Shown: piece after piece, positions 33,286 through 40,923 of the stretch | How positions within the stretch are numbered: position 1 is the first letter of the stretch | How the letters are laid out: each line of letters begins with the position of its first letter | Assembly: GCA_019117125.1 (NCBI GenBank) | Contig: DXAL01000004.1 | Span: 1-40,923 of the forward strand | Length of the DNA stretch: 40,923 nucleotides | Source of the DNA: Candidatus Mediterraneibacter merdipullorum | Lineage (GTDB): Bacteria; Bacillota; Clostridia; Lachnospirales; Lachnospiraceae | Direction: 5' to 3' | Notes under the pieces: generated by a model | Seen by the model: only the letters and a program-made list of their open reading frames with translations | What the model was told of the DNA's origin: nothing | Database searches by the model: none | Made by a program: the position numbers and the translations under genes

Positions 33286-34689
33286 TTACTGTTTCTTTAC
33301 ATATCTTTCCCCGGCATCCGCCGGGATGAACCGGTACCCGGTCCGCTTTTCCTTTCCAAACGCCTCGGTACTGTCCGAGCGGAGCAGGACCACAGCCGTC
33401 TGGAGGATGAGCTGGATATCCCGCAAGATGCTGAACTGCTCGATGTACATCATATCCATGATGAGCTTGTCCCGGGGCGTTGTATTGTACTTCCCCGCAA
33501 TCTGCGCATAGCCTGTCAGCCCGGCTTTCACACGCAGCCTGTAGCGGAACTCCGGAAGCTCCTTCGTATAGCTCTTTACATTCTTTATCATCTCCGGGCG
33601 GGGACCTACGAAGGTCATGTCCCCCTTCAGCACATTCAGAAGCTGGGGAAGCTCGTCAATCCTCGTCCTGCGGAGGAACCTGCCCGGCTTCGTGATGCGG
33701 TCGTCGTCCTTCGTGGCAGAATAGTTCTCCACATTCTCCTTCATGGTCCGGAGCTTGTACACATAGAACCGCCTGCCGTGGATGGTCGCCCGCTCCTGCT
33801 TAAACAGCACCGGACCTCCGTCGTAGAGCTTCACCGCCAGAGCGCCGAACAGCCAGAGCGGCGAGCTCACAATCCCCAGAAGCAGCGACAGCCCGATATC
33901 CAGGAGCCGCTTGGCAATCCTCTGCTCCATCGTGAGCGATTTGATATTCTTATTGAACAGGTAAACATCATCCAGCACATAGTGGGTCGCATTCACTTCC
34001 ATAATATCTTCCAGATACGGGTTGAAATACACATTCACCTTGTGCTTGTAGCACAGCCGCATAATCAGAATCCTGCGCTCCGCCGGCACATCATACATAA
34101 ATACCGTGTCCGCCTGTTCGATGCTGGATTCTATCTCGCGGTCCGGGCACCGGTAATCCAGAACCGACGCGACCCGGTACTGCTTCCGGAATCTTCCCAT
34201 GGCATAGGCAATCACATCCAGGCTCTCCTGGGAGGAGGTGATGACGCAGCTTTTCTCCGGCTCATGGATGAGGAAGAAAAGCGCATTTCCCCCGTAGGCA
34301 AAGAGGATGATGATGAGAATCTGGAAACCGACCGTGACAAGCAGAAGCTCCAGCCCCCGCAGACGGAATTCATGGATGTTGGTATTCGCCCTCATAATCA
34401 TGACCTGGAAATAGGTAATCACATCCGTGCATATCACGGCAAGGGACATGGAATATATGATGGGCTTGCTCTTCCTGCGCCCCACGTCATAGTTCCCGTA
34501 TACCGTCAGCAGAAGGAGCCCCACAATCACGAACGTGAATATCGTGATACCCATGGTACGGGAAATCCTCCGCAGACCGATATTTTCCTGCCCCTGGATG
34601 ATGATAAACGTCAAAAGCAGGGAGAAATAGAGAAGCGCTTTAACCGCAAGCCAGAGTGTCGATTCAAATTTGTGCAGATGTTTCTTCAT
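33286..34689 (-). CDS. Polyprenyl-phosphate sugar phosphotransferase (initiating glycosyltransferase)
   Basis: Transfers a sugar-1-phosphate from a nucleotide sugar to undecaprenyl phosphate, the first step of exopolysaccharide or capsule repeat-unit assembly. The 467 residues have about five N-terminal membrane helices (to about 145), a CoA-binding-like cytoplasmic domain (about 145-240), then a Bac_transf domain. That domain contains KRLLDIGLSLLLG (260-272), FKQERATIHGRRF (296-308), the catalytic DELPQLLNVLKGDM (345-358) with VGPRPE after it, and LTGYAQIAGKYNT (391-403). The sugar is not predictable. Only the LCP gene follows; no glycan gene cluster is adjacent within the window. Confidence 0.95.
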   Translation of the reverse strand: MKKHLHKFESTLWLAVKALLYFSLLLTFIIIQGQENIGLRRISRTMGITIFTFVIVGLLLLTVYGNYDVGRRKSKPIIYSMSLAVICTDVITYFQVMIMRANTNIHEFRLRGLELLLVTVGFQILIIILFAYGGNALFFLIHEPEKSCVITSSQESLDVIAYAMGRFRKQYRVASVLDYRCPDREIESSIEQADTVFMYDVPAERRILIMRLCYKHKVNVYFNPYLEDIMEVNATHYVLDDVYLFNKNIKSLTMEQRIAKRLLDIGLSLLLGIVSSPLWLFGALAVKLYDGGPVLFKQERATIHGRRFYVYKLRTMKENVENYSATKDDDRITKPGRFLRRTRIDELPQLLNVLKGDMTFVGPRPEMIKNVKSYTKELPEFRYRLRVKAGLTGYAQIAGKYNTTPRDKLIMDMMYIEQFSILRDIQLILQTAVVLLRSDSTEAFGKEKRTGYRFIPADAGERYVKKQ

Positions 34690-34748
34690 ATCTCAGCCAC
34701 CTGGTCGTAATTTATCGATACATAACATTTGTTTAACATACCTGTAAC

Positions 34749-34777
34749 ATTATATACGAATCGACATATTATTGCAA
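34749..34777 (-). promoter_or_regulatory. Promoter of the sugar transferase gene
   Basis: -35 TTGCAA (34772-34777) and consensus -10 TATAAT (34749-34754) on the minus strand, 17-bp spacer, in a 120-bp AT-rich gap. Confidence 0.75.
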
Positions 34778-34809
34778 GGCGTAAGACACAAAAACGACAC
34801 AGGCATATC

Positions 34810-35205
34810 TTATCGGTTCGAGAACCATTTCACGACCAGATGGTAAATCCCCCGGATCACTGCAAACACCAGAAATGCCGCCAGAAATCCGAGGACTCCT
34901 GCCGCAATGTCCGCAAACTCCATGTTCCCGGTCCCGGTCACGCCCTGACCGATCTCAATGGCAAAGGTCAGCACAATGATGACCGTAAAAACATAAATCC
35001 ACGTAATGACCATGGTATGTCCGGTATCCGCCAGCCACTTAAAAACCGGATAGATGACAAATACCAGGATGATTCCAAGAAGCCCGATTACGATAAAATG
35101 GAGCTCCTTGTCCGTAAAACTCGTCTCAACACTGTCGTTGAGGGTCATGATATAATTATGAATCTCCGCAATCACTGATACGATAAAGTATAACAGTTTC
35201 TCCAT
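34810..35205 (-). CDS. VanZ-like membrane protein
   Basis: Small integral membrane protein of 131 residues with about three to four hydrophobic segments. The pattern DKELHFIVIGLLG followed by EIGQGVTGTGNMEFADIAAG resembles the VanZ-like family (D-K-x-x-H, then E-x-x-Q and D in the last segments). VanZ gives low-level teicoplanin resistance in enterococci, but most relatives have no known role. The ATG at 35205 has AGGAGG 5-6 bases upstream. It lies at the border between surface-polymer genes and the accessory stretch. Confidence 0.65.
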   Translation of the reverse strand: MEKLLYFIVSVIAEIHNYIMTLNDSVETSFTDKELHFIVIGLLGIILVFVIYPVFKWLADTGHTMVITWIYVFTVIIVLTFAIEIGQGVTGTGNMEFADIAAGVLGFLAAFLVFAVIRGIYHLVVKWFSNR

Positions 35206-35248
35206 GAAGACCTCCTGTTTCATCTGTTGGTCAGAGCGGCTATATCAT

Positions 35249-35677
35249 TTACAGGATGTCTTCCAAAACCTCGGAATCACATTTCAGTCTGGAGCCGCAC
35301 TCTGCCCAAAATTTTCGGAATGTATTCTTATTCCGCTCCTGCTGCTTCACTTTACTGCACACGATCCGATAGTAAAAACGATAGTCTTTCAATTCCTCTT
35401 TTAAAATCTGTTCACCCGCCTGAAGCTGAGGGATTGCGTCACTTATATTTCTGCCTTTCAATTCAATCAGATATGCATCCTGACAACAATCATTGAGCAA
35501 AAGAAAGTCACAGCACTTCCTGTTTTTCACGATATTTCCATCCAACTGATACTGTCTTACATGATACCGGTGTCTGCGGTTATCTGCTCTATGGCTTACA
35601 GCAGACCTTTTATCTTTTGAAATGATTATCTTCTGCCTGTCCTCACAGAGAGAAGCCTGTTTATCCAGTAACGCCAC
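35249..35677 (-). CDS. Small PD-(D/E)XK-type nuclease-like protein, partner of the ATPase
   Basis: Not a family I can name. The 142 residues contain a PD-(D/E)XK-like core: Asp57 in DFLLLND, then AYLIELKG with Glu72 and Lys74, then a helix AIPQLQAGEQIL carrying Gln84 and Gln86, as in many nucleases of this fold. A basic Cys/His/Arg-rich segment precedes it and a basic helix follows. The start is GTG at 35677 with GAGGAGG 9 bases upstream. It begins only 4 bases after the ATPase stop codon, so the two products are very likely made together and act as a pair. Nuclease activity is inferred from the motif only. Confidence 0.65.
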   Translation of the reverse strand: MALLDKQASLCEDRQKIIISKDKRSAVSHRADNRRHRYHVRQYQLDGNIVKNRKCCDFLLLNDCCQDAYLIELKGRNISDAIPQLQAGEQILKEELKDYRFYYRIVCSKVKQQERNKNTFRKFWAECGSRLKCDSEVLEDIL

Positions 35678-35681
35678 TGAT

Positions 35682-36998
35682 TCATTCCTCCTCTGAGTAC
35701 TTCTCTTTCAGCAATATCATTTTTTCAAACGCTGTATTGATATCTGCCGCAGCGCCGTCGATCACTTCATCCTCTATTGACTGAAATTCATCGTCAGTAC
35801 AGGAGTGTACCTTCCCGTCCTGAATAAAGTATGCCGCCATCCGCTGAAATTCCAACCATCTGTCCCGGGGAATGATCTCGTTCAGTTCATCTGCGGGAAC
35901 AATGCCGGAAATCCGGTCCGCATACAGAAGATTGTTAACTGTGCTAAGGATATAAGGACTGTGCGTTGTCACAAAAAACTGATTTTCCCATGCGCTTTTC
36001 GCCAGGGATATATATTCTGTCACCAGTTTCTGCGCTGCCGGAAAAAGATGTGATTCCGGTTCTTCAATGATAAAATATGCTTTACGTCCGTTTAGTACAT
36101 AATAAAACAGCACATTCAAAATCCACATAACTTCCTGCTGACCGGAAGAAGCGAAATTAATCTTCACATATTTATCTCCGGTCAACTGAAGCCTTTCCTC
36201 ACCATTCACATTCCGATATTCTCCCTGAAGCACTGCCCGCATCAGTTCAGTCATCTCACAGAGAAGCTGCCGGTCCAGCTTATTTTCCGTAAATGTGACC
36301 GCATTGCAGATGATCTGCTCCATGTCTTCTGCGAAGCTGCCTTTTAAACGGAGGATGCGTTCCAGATAATTCTGGGTACAGTAATCAAGACTGCGTTTCT
36401 GGATGTCATCCATGGAACTGTAAAGATAATTAAGCTGCGTACTCAAAAGTGTGATCATGCTTCTCCCGGCAGGAATATAGACAACTTCCCGGTCGTCATC
36501 CAGCAATTCCTCTATCTGGCGCCTGACCATATCCCGAACCGGATCAAAGTGCTCATGATGCTCTTTCTGTATTTTGTCCAGAGATGCAAGCATATCTCCT
36601 ATATCTTTACTGTATTCAATCCAGATATCGTTCGGCGTATCAGCCCCCGGACGCAGAGAGATTTTGACAAATGTATCTTCACTGTAATAATACAGAAGCC
36701 ACATGTCCTGCTCCATATACCACGTACTTCCAAAAATCTGCAGGAAATTCGAGCGCATTTCCTTCAAAAACCGATTTGAAAAAGGCATCGGAGCCGCCAT
36801 CGCTCCGCTCTCTTCCTGAAGCAGATACCCCCTGACAAACTGTGCAAGCATAAGATTCTTCAGATTTTTAAAGAAAAAGATAGTTTTGGCAAGCGTACTT
36901 TTCCCTGATGCCTGCGGACCGGTACACACGATGAAATCATCCATATCCATTTCACAGTGATGAATCGGACCAAACTTATGAATCACTATCCTCTGCAT
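35682..36998 (-). CDS. ABC-type ATPase (OLD/PtuA/RecF-like) of a two-gene cassette
   Basis: Predicted DNA-associated ATPase of 438 residues with SMC/OLD-type motifs. Walker A is GPQASGKST (27-35), the ABC signature SSGQQE (284-289), Walker B YFIIEEPE (308-315) and the His switch TTHSPY (344-349). The long middle region (about 60-275) is helical and unlike named families. No TOPRIM domain follows, unlike OLD or GajA. The ATG at 36998 is chosen for GGAGG 8 bases upstream. The region is more AT-rich than the left half of the window. With the small nuclease gene directly after it, the arrangement recalls two-gene defence systems such as Septu, but the partner differs. Confidence 0.85.
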   Translation of the reverse strand: MQRIVIHKFGPIHHCEMDMDDFIVCTGPQASGKSTLAKTIFFFKNLKNLMLAQFVRGYLLQEESGAMAAPMPFSNRFLKEMRSNFLQIFGSTWYMEQDMWLLYYYSEDTFVKISLRPGADTPNDIWIEYSKDIGDMLASLDKIQKEHHEHFDPVRDMVRRQIEELLDDDREVVYIPAGRSMITLLSTQLNYLYSSMDDIQKRSLDYCTQNYLERILRLKGSFAEDMEQIICNAVTFTENKLDRQLLCEMTELMRAVLQGEYRNVNGEERLQLTGDKYVKINFASSGQQEVMWILNVLFYYVLNGRKAYFIIEEPESHLFPAAQKLVTEYISLAKSAWENQFFVTTHSPYILSTVNNLLYADRISGIVPADELNEIIPRDRWLEFQRMAAYFIQDGKVHSCTDDEFQSIEDEVIDGAAADINTAFEKMILLKEKYSEEE

Positions 36999-37177
36999 TG
37001 CGACATCCTCCATTACCACAGAATACGTAATCATTTATCAAACATGCTGGAAACATAATGCTTTGTAAGTATGATAGCACAGTTCCGGGAGAAATACCAG
37101 AAAACGTTGCGATTCGTTATGAATCTTTTTTCCTGGCACGCTTCACTCCCTCAGATTATGTCAAATAAGCTGCGATA

Positions 37178-38638
37178 TTACATTTTTCCGTTTTGTCCGT
37201 CCGCTTCCGTCTTACCCAAAAGGTATAGAAACGCTATGGCGGGTACCCGCATAATCGGTACTGCCGTTTCATGCCTTGCAATGCCAAAATCATCTAACTG
37301 CTTTGTCACAAGGAAAGCGTTTGTAACCTTTGATTTTTCGTCCTTGCAAAGCTCTACAATAGCGTCGGTAGCAGGAATATGAGAGTTATTGCGGTATTTG
37401 ACCTCGCAGAGAATTTTCTCACGGGGCAGTTCCACCACCACATCAACCTCTTTTTGATTGTCCTTCGCCTTTCTGAAATAGCCGAGCTGTGCCATACTAC
37501 CCTGATAGAAAGATACGATATGCTTATACACCGCAGTTTCCACCGTTGCTCCGAGTTCCTTTTCATCGGACAGCACATCGTCTATCATCAACACGGCATT
37601 ACGGATAGCCGCATCGGCAATAAAAATTTTCGGTTTCCCTTTTAATGCTCCTTTGCTCCCCACATCCATCGGCTTTGCCAAATAAATAAGGTTAGACATT
37701 TCCAGAGCCTCAATATAACTGTCAATCGTACTGACAGAGGTATTCTCCAATTCCTTTGCCGCCGTAGTTGCGCTGAAAATCTCCGTAGAATTCATACAAA
37801 GATATAAGAACAGCTTTTCCATTAAAATCGGGCTTCGGATATTGAACAGGGTAAGCACATCTCGTTTGATTACCTTATCTGCAACATCTTCTCGGAGCAT
37901 TCGCTGCGCGTAAATATCGTCATCGGACAATACAAGCTCTGGAAAACCGCCAATCATCAGATAGCGGTTAAAATGCCCCTCTAACGGTGCAAATCTGTCC
38001 ATCAAATCGCCAAGCTCTGCATTGCTCATCTTGACAAACTTTGTCAGCTTCAGGTCATCGGACAAAATCGGTTTTTCAAGCTGAAGCAGACGACAATACT
38101 CATAAAACGACATGGTCGGTATCTTCAAGACGCTCCATCTGCCTGTGCCGCTGTCCGCCGCACCTTTTTCCAATATCGGGCTTGCCGAGCCTGTCGCCGT
38201 CAGACGAATATCCTTTCTGCTGTCATAAATGACTTTCATCCACAATTCCCAATTGTCCGTGTACTGGATTTCATCAAGGAAAATATACTTTGTTCCCTCA
38301 ACAGGATAAAGGGATTCATAAATGGAAAGCACTGTTTCTACATTGATGAGCTTTACAATCGGATTGTCGAAAGACGCATACAGAATATTTTTCGGACTTA
38401 TCCCCTCATCTATCAGATTGTCTATCATCTGATACATAATGGTTGTCTTTCCGACACGCCTTGCCCCAGACAATACCACAAAACGGCGCAGAGTTTTATG
38501 CTTTATCATTTTGAGCGCTTCATCATAAGCCAGCCGCTTCTGCGGCTTACTCTCCTCTTTGATTGCGGACGGATTGCGCCACCACGGATTGTATTGCCGC
38601 AATACTTTAATGACCTGTTCATCGCTTACAATAGACAT
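37178..38638 (-). CDS. AAA_14/DUF4143 family ATP-binding protein
   Basis: Protein of 486 residues with an N-terminal P-loop ATPase domain of the AAA_14 type: Walker A LSGARRVGKTT (56-66), Walker B KYIFLDEIQY (117-126) and sensor TATGSASP. The C-terminal DUF4143 domain contains a PD-(D/E)XK-like stretch EVDVVVELPREKILCEVKYR (near 408-428). Such proteins are common and often strain-specific in Firmicutes and Bacteroidetes; function is unknown. Codon use is more AT-rich than the housekeeping genes, consistent with transfer. It is preceded by inverted TAACTCC/GGAGTTA sites around a TATAAT box. A GGAGGTGG motif supports the ATG. Confidence 0.9.
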   Translation of the reverse strand: MSIVSDEQVIKVLRQYNPWWRNPSAIKEESKPQKRLAYDEALKMIKHKTLRRFVVLSGARRVGKTTIMYQMIDNLIDEGISPKNILYASFDNPIVKLINVETVLSIYESLYPVEGTKYIFLDEIQYTDNWELWMKVIYDSRKDIRLTATGSASPILEKGAADSGTGRWSVLKIPTMSFYEYCRLLQLEKPILSDDLKLTKFVKMSNAELGDLMDRFAPLEGHFNRYLMIGGFPELVLSDDDIYAQRMLREDVADKVIKRDVLTLFNIRSPILMEKLFLYLCMNSTEIFSATTAAKELENTSVSTIDSYIEALEMSNLIYLAKPMDVGSKGALKGKPKIFIADAAIRNAVLMIDDVLSDEKELGATVETAVYKHIVSFYQGSMAQLGYFRKAKDNQKEVDVVVELPREKILCEVKYRNNSHIPATDAIVELCKDEKSKVTNAFLVTKQLDDFGIARHETAVPIMRVPAIAFLYLLGKTEADGQNGKM

Positions 38639-38669
38639 AAAACCACCTCCATACTTTCATTATTCCACC

Positions 38670-38709
38670 GGAGTTATATCATTATACTTTAGTAACTCCT
38701 TCGGAGTTA
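38670..38709. promoter_or_regulatory. Inverted half-sites around the DUF4143 gene promoter
   Basis: GGAGTTA (38670-38676), TAACTCC (38693-38699) and GGAGTTA (38703-38709) lie upstream of the gene. The last two form a perfect 7-bp dyad with a 3-nt loop, and the first two can pair instead, so two exclusive hairpins or two operator dyads are possible. A TATAAT box (minus strand, 38681-38686) lies between them without a good -35 box. Confidence 0.5.
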
Positions 38710-38776
38710 TGCAAGTATATTATTGCAACAGTCAATCAAGAAATCTTCTTCGTTGCGAGAACTACTTCACGACTTA

Positions 38777-39934
38777 TTATACAACTGCTTCCACCAGAAT
38801 TTTATCTCCGATCTGTGCTTCCGGAAGGGTGAGAAAATAATTGTACAGACGGGTTTCAAAAATCCGGTTTGCAATCTGCACCACCGCGCCTTCCACCCTG
38901 ACAAATCCGAACATCATAGGCATATCTGTTGCCGGGTCGTCTGCATTGTATGTGATTGTCTGTCCCTGAAATAAAAGCCGGAAGATCATACCTTTCAGTT
39001 CCGGATAATCATTTAACTTCCCGATCAATGACTCGAACAGTGTATTTTTCTCTGAGAGCAGCAGTTTCACCGCTTCCAGCACACCCTCTTTTGTCCAGAC
39101 GTCCCGCACATCAGCAAATACTCCTTTTCCCGCAATCTTCTCATCCATGAGCTTGCACAAACGAGAGACCAGAAACGGATATCCGTTCGTATAATCATAC
39201 AAAAGAGCAGCAATTTCATCTATATCCATCCCCGTATGACAGTCATTTTCATACTGCCGCAGCATGCCGGCAATCTCCTCCGGACAGAAACTCATATCTA
39301 CATCAAAATCAGCCGCAATATTCCACGGGCTGTTCTGTTTATGTTCCTCATCCGGACGAATCTTCCTCCGGATATTCCGGATGTTGTATACTCCCGCCAG
39401 GATTACCGACTGAAAAGTCTGCACTCTGCGCCTCCGGAGATAATATGCGCGAAGCTGTGCCAGGAAATCAAGAAACACCTGATTATTCGACGCAGTATCC
39501 ACTTCGTCAACAATAAGGACAACCCGCTTCTTTGAACTGCTGCAAAAATCCAGCAGCGTCTGAAAAAGCACAGAAAGAGTTGCCTCCTCCATCGTTCCAG
39601 AAGAGTATTGTTCTAATTTTCTTTTTATTGATTCCGGCACCTGTTCGGCAGCTGCAAGAAACTCTCTTGAAAAAGCGGCGACAAATCGCTGCTCCGATTC
39701 AAAATCCGCATGACTGATTGTCTGGAAGTCGAGACTGATCACATGATACTCGTCCTTCAGAAATTGTGTCAGTGCAGCCAGAGTCGTCGTCTTTCCATAC
39801 TGCCTGGCTCTATTGATGGTAAAATACTTCTCCTCATCGACCATGGATTTAATCTCATGTAACCTGTCGGTCAGATCGACCATATAATTCAATTCAGGAT
39901 CACAATATCCATCCGTATTAAATGTCTTTCTCAT
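38777..39934 (-). CDS. AAA-like domain ATPase, apparently lacking its C-terminal nuclease domain
   Basis: P-loop protein of the AAA-like family common in clostridia. From the ATG at 39934 (385 residues) it reads MRKTFNTDGYCDPELNYMVD, then NRARQYGKTTTL (Walker A, 41-52), KRVVLIVDEVDTASN (Walker B, 136-150) and the family's late motif QIANRIFETRLYNYFL near residue 360. Relatives I know continue after RLYN.FL with about 120 residues of PD-(D/E)XK nuclease; this one stops about 20 residues later. It may be truncated or a natural short form. In-frame starts upstream, to 40003, are less likely on family grounds. A TATAAT at 39984-39989 may be its -10 box. Confidence 0.8.
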   Translation of the reverse strand: MRKTFNTDGYCDPELNYMVDLTDRLHEIKSMVDEEKYFTINRARQYGKTTTLAALTQFLKDEYHVISLDFQTISHADFESEQRFVAAFSREFLAAAEQVPESIKRKLEQYSSGTMEEATLSVLFQTLLDFCSSSKKRVVLIVDEVDTASNNQVFLDFLAQLRAYYLRRRRVQTFQSVILAGVYNIRNIRRKIRPDEEHKQNSPWNIAADFDVDMSFCPEEIAGMLRQYENDCHTGMDIDEIAALLYDYTNGYPFLVSRLCKLMDEKIAGKGVFADVRDVWTKEGVLEAVKLLLSEKNTLFESLIGKLNDYPELKGMIFRLLFQGQTITYNADDPATDMPMMFGFVRVEGAVVQIANRIFETRLYNYFLTLPEAQIGDKILVEAVV

Positions 39935-40001
39935 CTGCCTGACAACTCCCTTCCATCCAGACATACAGTCAGAATCTCTTACCATTATATAAAAAGAATC
40001 C

Positions 40002-40039
40002 AAAAAAAGAAAGACCTGCCGGGTACATTCCGGCAGGTC
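40002..40039 (-). terminator. Rho-independent terminator after the Rpn-family gene
   Basis: On the minus strand a perfect 10-bp stem, GACCTGCCGG (40013-40022) paired with CCGGCAGGTC (40030-40039), has a 7-nt loop and is followed by TTTCTTTTTTT. It separates the nuclease gene from the AAA-like ATPase gene. Confidence 0.9.
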
Positions 40040-40077
40040 CTGACAAAAACCAATTTAGGAAAGATATCGGGCTATCT

Positions 40078-40923
40078 TTACTCCTCTTCCTTCGCGATGA
40101 GTGCGCGGATGCGCTCTACCGGCTCCTCCAGCTCTGAGGCGATCCGGGCAGCGTCCCAGCCTTTCTCCAGTTTCCTGCGAATCAGTTTTTGGAGCATCTG
40201 CTCTTCGCCTTCTGCCAGCCCGGAGCGATGACCTTCTTCCAGACCAGTGCGGTGTCCTTTTTCCCAGGCAGCTTCCCGCTCCTGCCGCATATGCTTCTCC
40301 TGGTCATATTCAAATATACTCATCTCTTTCGCCTCCGACCTGTGAGCCTCTAGGAACTCTTTCAGCACGCCTTCCCGGATGCACTCCCGGATGGCGCGGT
40401 CCACCGCTTCCTCCAGCGGCATCTCTTCTGTATATATGCGTATCTTATCGGTATACACCGCGTAATCTTTCAATACCCGGCACGCTTCCTTGAGCGCCCG
40501 GTTGTTCGCCCCGGAGATGTTCAGGAGCACTGCCTCCAGCTCCAGCTTCACTTTCCGGTCCTTCACCGTGTACATATCCGACAGCCGCAGCACCTGCTGC
40601 TCCGGCATCTCCTCTTTCCCGTTGTAGAAGATGACGAACTCCGGCGGCGGTATCCGTACCATCGCCGTTCCGTACAGATTCTCATCCTTCGTCATCCGGG
40701 AGTACAGATGGGAGATGTAGAACAGGAACCGCAGGGGCAGGTTGGGGTTCTCCGTGGACTGGTGCTCGTACAGGGAGAGCCGCCCGTCTATCAGGAACGA
40801 CACATCATTCTTTATCGTCATGTAGATGGCGTTCTCCAGGGTGTTGATTTCCAGAAGCCCCGGGTCCGTATAGTGTTTCCCGCTCATGGCGTTGTACAGC
40901 TCCAGCAGGTTGTCCTTGTCCTC
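40078..40923 (-). CDS. Rpn family recombination-promoting nuclease / putative transposase (5' end outside window)
   Basis: PD-(D/E)XK nuclease of the Rpn (YhgA-like) family, some members of which are DNA endonucleases that promote RecA-independent recombination. The reading frame is open to the window edge: the 12 codons before the first internal ATG (DKDNLLELYNAMSGKHY) match the family N-terminal part. Visible family parts are LLEIN, SFLIDGRLSLYEHQST (the E-x-Q active-site motif with the preceding Asp), and FVIFYNGKEEMPE. The C-terminal region is helical with Gly/Glu repeats (KGHRTGLEEGHRSGLAEGEE), usual for the family. It is followed by a strong terminator. Confidence 0.9.
   Translation of the reverse strand, partial: EDKDNLLELYNAMSGKHYTDPGLLEINTLENAIYMTIKNDVSFLIDGRLSLYEHQSTENPNLPLRFLFYISHLYSRMTKDENLYGTAMVRIPPPEFVIFYNGKEEMPEQQVLRLSDMYTVKDRKVKLELEAVLLNISGANNRALKEACRVLKDYAVYTDKIRIYTEEMPLEEAVDRAIRECIREGVLKEFLEAHRSEAKEMSIFEYDQEKHMRQEREAAWEKGHRTGLEEGHRSGLAEGEEQMLQKLIRRKLEKGWDAARIASELEEPVERIRALIAKEEE

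Noticed and set aside
34810-35205. Confident call as a teicoplanin resistance gene vanZ
   Set aside because: Only short VanZ-family motifs are seen and no other van genes are nearby. The family is widespread with mostly unknown roles.
40078-40923. Active transposon or insertion sequence
   Set aside because: Rpn proteins are annotated as putative transposases, but no terminal inverted repeats or target duplications are visible. The gene ends in an ordinary terminator and its 5' end lies outside the window.

Overview
The window looks like a chromosomal segment of a spore-forming, obligately fermentative Firmicute of the Lachnospiraceae type. Evidence for this is a Firmicute-style division and cell wall (dcw) cluster headed by mraZ, a cotJABC spore coat operon, AGGAGG-type ribosome binding sites throughout, a tRNA without an encoded CCA end, and protein sequences that read like clostridial cluster XIVa orthologues. 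Species cannot be fixed from the sequence alone. Most of the window is visibly GC-rich. About 35.2-40.0 kb is more AT-rich and holds genes of an accessory character.

Positions 1-10.8 kb (all minus strand) are a dcw cluster read from right to left: mraZ, rsmH, ftsL, two consecutive class B penicillin-binding proteins, mraY, murD, ftsW, ftsQ and the start of ftsZ, which runs off the left edge. murE, murF, murG and murC are not in the cluster. The mraZ promoter carries six 10-bp-spaced MraZ-type repeats. The second PBP gene is preceded by a terminator-like hairpin ending at its start codon, and has KTA in place of the usual KTG motif.

Positions 11-17.5 kb hold a small membrane protein, a DegV protein, a second FtsW/RodA-type SEDS protein, tRNA-Pro(GGG), cotJABC (the only plus-strand operon on the left half), and a surface protein with a cohesin-like domain, one membrane segment and a very acidic cytoplasmic tail. 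Around the SEDS gene and the tRNA lie four copies of a roughly 160-bp repeat. It folds into a conserved branched structure with compensatory base changes and a CUUG tetraloop, and the G-U wobbles point to a plus-strand RNA. I regard this as the strongest possibly undescribed element in the window.

Positions 17.6-30.3 kb hold carAB with a leader hairpin, a SpoIID-like/peptidoglycan-binding protein whose ribosome binding site is buried in a hairpin, and the operon pyrH-frr-uppS-cdsA-dxr-rseP (UMP kinase, ribosome recycling, undecaprenyl and phospholipid precursors, isoprenoid synthesis, site-2 protease). A ClC chloride/proton antiporter precedes that operon. aroB (plus strand) is divergent from the ClC gene.

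Positions 31.7-35.2 kb contain a LytR-CpsA-Psr protein with a long Gly/Ser/Asn tail, a polyprenyl-phosphate sugar transferase and a VanZ-like membrane protein, all connected to surface polymer assembly. From 35.2 kb to the right edge comes an accessory stretch: an ABC-type ATPase gene next to a small PD-(D/E)XK nuclease gene (a defence-like pair), an AAA_14/DUF4143 ATPase, an AAA-like ATPase lacking the nuclease domain its relatives usually carry, and an Rpn-family nuclease cut by the right edge.
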